Below are positions 4,198 to 6,661 of a stretch of 6,661 nt of DNA, piece after piece (within the stretch, counting starts at the first letter, position 1; every line of letters starts with the position of its first letter). The stretch lies in contig DXYV01000075.1 of NCBI GenBank assembly GCA_019415645.1, positions 1 through 6,661 on the forward strand, in the 5' to 3' direction. The DNA is from Clostridiales bacterium (GTDB lineage Bacteria; Bacillota; Clostridia; Oscillospirales; Oscillospiraceae). The notes under the pieces were generated by a model that saw only the letters and a list, made by a program, of their open reading frames with translations, was not told the origin of the DNA and did not search any database. The position numbers were made by a program, and so were the translations under genes.

Positions 4198-6453
4198 TTA
4201 TACCTCTACCGCCGCATCCGTCAACCGCTGGACGAAAACTTCCCTGTCTCCGGCAAAAAATTCCCCCTCCCGGCTGTGGCAGGTGAAGAGCAGGATCTGC
4301 CGGTTCCCGGCGGCCTCTTTCAAAAACTGCAGGGCCGCAGCGCAGCGGCTGTCGTCAAAATTGGCCAGGGCGTCGTCCAGCACGATGGGCACCTGCTTCT
4401 CCGGCGGCAGCACCAGCTCACAGATGGCCAGGCGCACCGCCAGATACAGCTGGTCCAGCGCGCCGGCGGAGAGCAGGGCGGCATCCCGGAACACCGGGTC
4501 TCCCACAGGCTCTGCCGAGAGGCGGAAGCTCCGGTCCAGCACCACACCGGCATAGTGGTTGTCGGTCAGTCGGGAAAAGATCTCCGCTGCCCGGCGGCCC
4601 AGAGCGGGAGAGAAGCGGTTCTGCAGGGCGGTGTTGGCCCCCTCCAGTGCCTCCATAGCCAGCCGGAGAGCGCTGTACTCCGTTTCCAGCCGCTCCTTTC
4701 GGGCAGCCAGGTCCTCGGCAGAAGCCCGCAGCACCGCGGGATCGCCCGCGGCGTGGAGCTGGCCGTCCAGACGGTCCGCGGAGGAGCGGGCCTCCGCCAG
4801 TGCGGCGCGGACCCGGTCCAGCTCCGTGGAGATGGCCTCCCGGCTCCGGACGGGAGCGGGGACATCCGCCTCCGGCGTGCCGGGAGCGGGCGCCTGCTGG
4901 ACCTGAAGCTCATAGCGCATCCGTGCCTCCCGGGCGGCGGTCTCCGCCTCCGCCAGCTCCTTCCGCCGGACGGCACAGGCCCGGAGCAGCTGGTCCGCCG
5001 TGGGGATGTCGAAGGCGTCGGGAGCGAAGCGCCGGACCTCCAGCAGGATGCCCTGTTCGTTGGAGGAGAGACTACTATATAAGGTGTCCGCTGCGGCGGA
5101 CTTGGCGTTGACACTGGCCTGGGCGGCGTCCCGGGCCTCGCACAGCTTGGCGTAATCCTCAGCCAGCTGGCGGATGGCATCCAGGTCCGCGGTGCCGAAG
5201 CGCTTCAACCGGAGTTCTGCCCAGCCGGCCTGAAACGCCCGCTTTTTCAAAAAGAGAGCGAGGGCGCACACGCAGGAGAATCCGGCTAGCATGGTGAGAA
5301 GCGCAAGCAGCTTGCTGTGGCTGCCTGTGAGAAAAAGTACCGCATAGGTCACGACGAAACACAGTGGGACACCAATTAAAAAAGTCAGCACGCCGGGGAC
5401 CGGATTCCATTTGACAGGCTCGTTCTCAGTTCCTGCGGCCTCTCGCCGGGCGCTCTCCGGACTCTGCCCGGCAAAGGGACTCTCATTCACAGCGGCCTCC
5501 GCCCGCAGCAATGCCTTCATGGCCTCGTCCCGCTCCGACCGGGCCTTGTCCACGGCTCTCCGGGTGGTCTCCAGATTGACGATGGCGCCGCGGAGCCGGG
5601 CGATGGTCTCGTTCTCCGGGATTTGGTCCTGCTGAAGCCGCTCCTGCACCTGCGCGGCGCGGACCTCTGCCTGTTCCGCCGCCGATGCGGCACCGGAGAG
5701 GGCCTGGCGGCGCTGGGCGGCCTCCCAGCGGTCGCAGTCCGTCAGTTCCGCCTGTAGGATCTCCGCCCGACGGGACAGAGCTTCGACCTCGGAGCGGGCC
5801 TGCACCAGCTGCCGGGCCAGAGAGTTGCTCTCCGACAGCTGACGGTCCAGTTCGGCCAGCTCCGTCTCCAGAGCGGGGAGCTGCCCGGTCCTGTTATGGC
5901 GGCGACGATTCAGCTGCTTTTTCAGGGCATCCGCAGCCTCTGTATAGGAGGTGCCCTCCTCTCCGGAGGAGATCAAGGCCGCGATGCGCCGTTCCAGCTC
6001 GGCATCCTGGCTGATGGGCAGGTTATTCTGCCGGATAAAGGCGCTGCGCTCAAAGACCTCCCGGCTGATGCCCAGCAGGGTCTCGCCGCAGGCGGCACTG
6101 GTCAGGCCCGGCACAGGCTCGTTGGTACCGGCGTATACGGCACTGAATTCCCCCATGGGGCTGGTCTGCCGCCGGGTGGCGCGGGTCAGAGTCAGCTCCC
6201 CCAGTTCCGTGCCGCAGTCCATCCGGCCGGACATGGCCGCGCCTGACCAGGGAGCAAAGCGGTTTTTATCCGCAATAAAACCAGCGCGGTCCCGCTCCCG
6301 GCTGTTGACACCATATAAAATAGAGAGCAGAAAGGCGCACCAGGTGGACTTTCCAGTCTCGTTGGGGGCTTCGATGATATTCAGACCGTCCCCCAGTTCC
6401 AAAGACCGGCCCTGGAGTTTGCCGAAGGTGGCGGTCATGCGATGAATCCGCAG
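4198..6453 (-). CDS. SbcC/YhaN-like coiled-coil ABC-type ATPase with a central membrane hairpin
   Basis: A 751-residue ATPase of the SbcC/Rad50/RecF superfamily, closest in layout to YhaN-like proteins. From the CTG start, the N-terminal half-domain has an RIHRMTATFGKL start and Walker A APNETGKST (29-37), with a Q-loop at FIRQNNL (139-145). Long Glu/Arg/Ala-rich coiled coils run about 173-330 and 430-610. Between them are two hydrophobic segments (about 354-376 and 382-402) that look like a transmembrane hairpin. The C-terminal half-domain has the signature LSAGALDQ (661-668), Walker B IVLDDALANFDD (690-701) and an H-loop FTCH (723-726). The motif set is complete, so an active dimeric ATPase is expected. 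Such proteins usually pair with an SbcD/YhaO-like nuclease; none is next to it here. Role in DNA repair is inference. The start is chosen as CTG (6451-6453) because AGGAGG (6461-6466) lies 7 bases upstream; the ATG at 6438 would be 22 bases away. Mrp follows. Confidence 0.87.
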   Translation of the reverse strand: MRIHRMTATFGKLQGRSLELGDGLNIIEAPNETGKSTWCAFLLSILYGVNSRERDRAGFIADKNRFAPWSGAAMSGRMDCGTELGELTLTRATRRQTSPMGEFSAVYAGTNEPVPGLTSAACGETLLGISREVFERSAFIRQNNLPISQDAELERRIAALISSGEEGTSYTEAADALKKQLNRRRHNRTGQLPALETELAELDRQLSESNSLARQLVQARSEVEALSRRAEILQAELTDCDRWEAAQRRQALSGAASAAEQAEVRAAQVQERLQQDQIPENETIARLRGAIVNLETTRRAVDKARSERDEAMKALLRAEAAVNESPFAGQSPESARREAAGTENEPVKWNPVPGVLTFLIGVPLCFVVTYAVLFLTGSHSKLLALLTMLAGFSCVCALALFLKKRAFQAGWAELRLKRFGTADLDAIRQLAEDYAKLCEARDAAQASVNAKSAAADTLYSSLSSNEQGILLEVRRFAPDAFDIPTADQLLRACAVRRKELAEAETAAREARMRYELQVQQAPAPGTPEADVPAPVRSREAISTELDRVRAALAEARSSADRLDGQLHAAGDPAVLRASAEDLAARKERLETEYSALRLAMEALEGANTALQNRFSPALGRRAAEIFSRLTDNHYAGVVLDRSFRLSAEPVGDPVFRDAALLSAGALDQLYLAVRLAICELVLPPEKQVPIVLDDALANFDDSRCAAALQFLKEAAGNRQILLFTCHSREGEFFAGDREVFVQRLTDAAVEV

Positions 6454-6460
6454 ATCAATC

Positions 6461-6466
6461 CCTCCT
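6461..6466 (-). promoter_or_regulatory. Ribosome binding site pointing to a CTG start of the ATPase
   Basis: AGGAGG on the minus strand is 7 bases before an in-frame CTG (6451-6453). Using it adds five residues (M-RIHR before MTATFGKL), restoring the usual N-terminal beta strand of this family. The TTG at the same place is out of frame and meets a stop within eight codons. Confidence 0.7.
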
Positions 6467-6494
6467 ACTATGTATACATTTTATTTCCATGGAC

Positions 6495-6503
6495 ATTATA
6501 CCA
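6495..6503 (-). promoter_or_regulatory. Extended -10 promoter of the ATPase gene
   Basis: The minus strand carries TGGTATAAT: a perfect TATAAT (6495-6500) with the TG of an extended -10. The -35 region, TGTGCA at 17 bases, is weak, as is usual with extended -10 promoters. Transcription would start near 6488, about 35 bases before the CTG start. Confidence 0.75.
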
Positions 6504-6589
6504 CTGTCGCCTCCGTTTGCACAGCTTATTTTCCCGACCTGCGCAAGGGGAAAGGGGACGAAAGCCGGAGAAATCGCCACAGTAATCAG

Positions 6590-6645
6590 AAAAATAAAAA
6601 AACCTCGAAAAAGGTATTGACAAAAGGGGAAGGATTTGGTATTCT
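6590..6645 (+). promoter_or_regulatory. Strong rightward promoter with UP-like element, probably of a stable-RNA operon
   Basis: TTGACA (6617-6622, perfect) and TATTCT (6640-6645) are separated by exactly 17 bases. An A-rich stretch (6590-6602, then 6608-6612) lies just upstream of the -35, as in UP elements. Transcription would begin near 6652. The following AAAGCTGTCGGCG resembles the start of Firmicute rRNA leaders. No ORF begins before the window ends. The promoter call is firm; the rRNA assignment is inference from its form. Confidence 0.8.
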
Positions 6646-6661
6646 AACAAAGCTGTCGGCG

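Noticed and set aside
3408..5082. Long plus-strand frames opposite mrp and the ATPase gene
   Set aside because: They lie antisense to genes with complete motif sets and show only low-complexity, His- or Arg-rich translations.
4566..5180. A second minus-strand frame of about 200 codons inside the ATPase gene
   Set aside because: It is an out-of-frame reading of the ATPase with Arg/Pro/Ser-rich translation and no start signal.
6468..6650. 60-codon minus-strand frame upstream of the ATPase gene
   Set aside because: It runs through both promoters of the divergent intergenic region, has no ribosome binding site, and its translation has no coding character.

Overview
The window most likely comes from a GC-rich Clostridia-type Firmicute, perhaps Oscillospiraceae. 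This is inferred from strong AGGAGG-type ribosome binding sites, TTG and CTG starts, sigma-A promoters with 17-base spacers, a lipobox lipoprotein, and an Xpt of the Bacillus type. Every confidently called gene lies on the minus strand. Read right to left, in the direction of transcription, they are a large SbcC/YhaN-like ATPase, an Mrp/NBP35 Fe-S carrier ATPase, xanthine phosphoribosyltransferase (xpt), a small lipoprotein, and GMP synthase (guaA).

Right end (about 6454-6661): a divergent intergenic region. One promoter with an extended -10 points left into the ATPase gene. A very strong promoter with an A-rich upstream element points right and out of the window; its form suggests an rRNA or other stable-RNA operon. 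Centre (3285-6453): the ATPase and mrp are co-directional, 91 bases apart with a hairpin between them. A 14-bp-stem terminator follows mrp directly.

Purine block (195-3155): a good promoter drives xpt, followed by the lipoprotein gene and guaA. Xpt converts xanthine to XMP and GuaA aminates XMP to GMP, so the two enzymes catalyse consecutive salvage steps. The lipoprotein between them has no evident purine role. A near-perfect palindrome with a LexA/DinR-like core lies between xpt and the lipoprotein gene. No purine riboswitch is seen.

Left end (1-194): sequence of lower GC with different codon use. It contains the C-terminal end of an unrecognised plus-strand ORF entering from outside, and a pair of 10-bp direct repeats. 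It abuts the last codons of guaA, a known insertion site for integrative elements of the Tn5801 type. The left edge may therefore be the end of an integrated element, but no integrase or second att copy is visible. I found no CRISPR array, tRNA or complete mobile element, and no clearly new multi-gene system.
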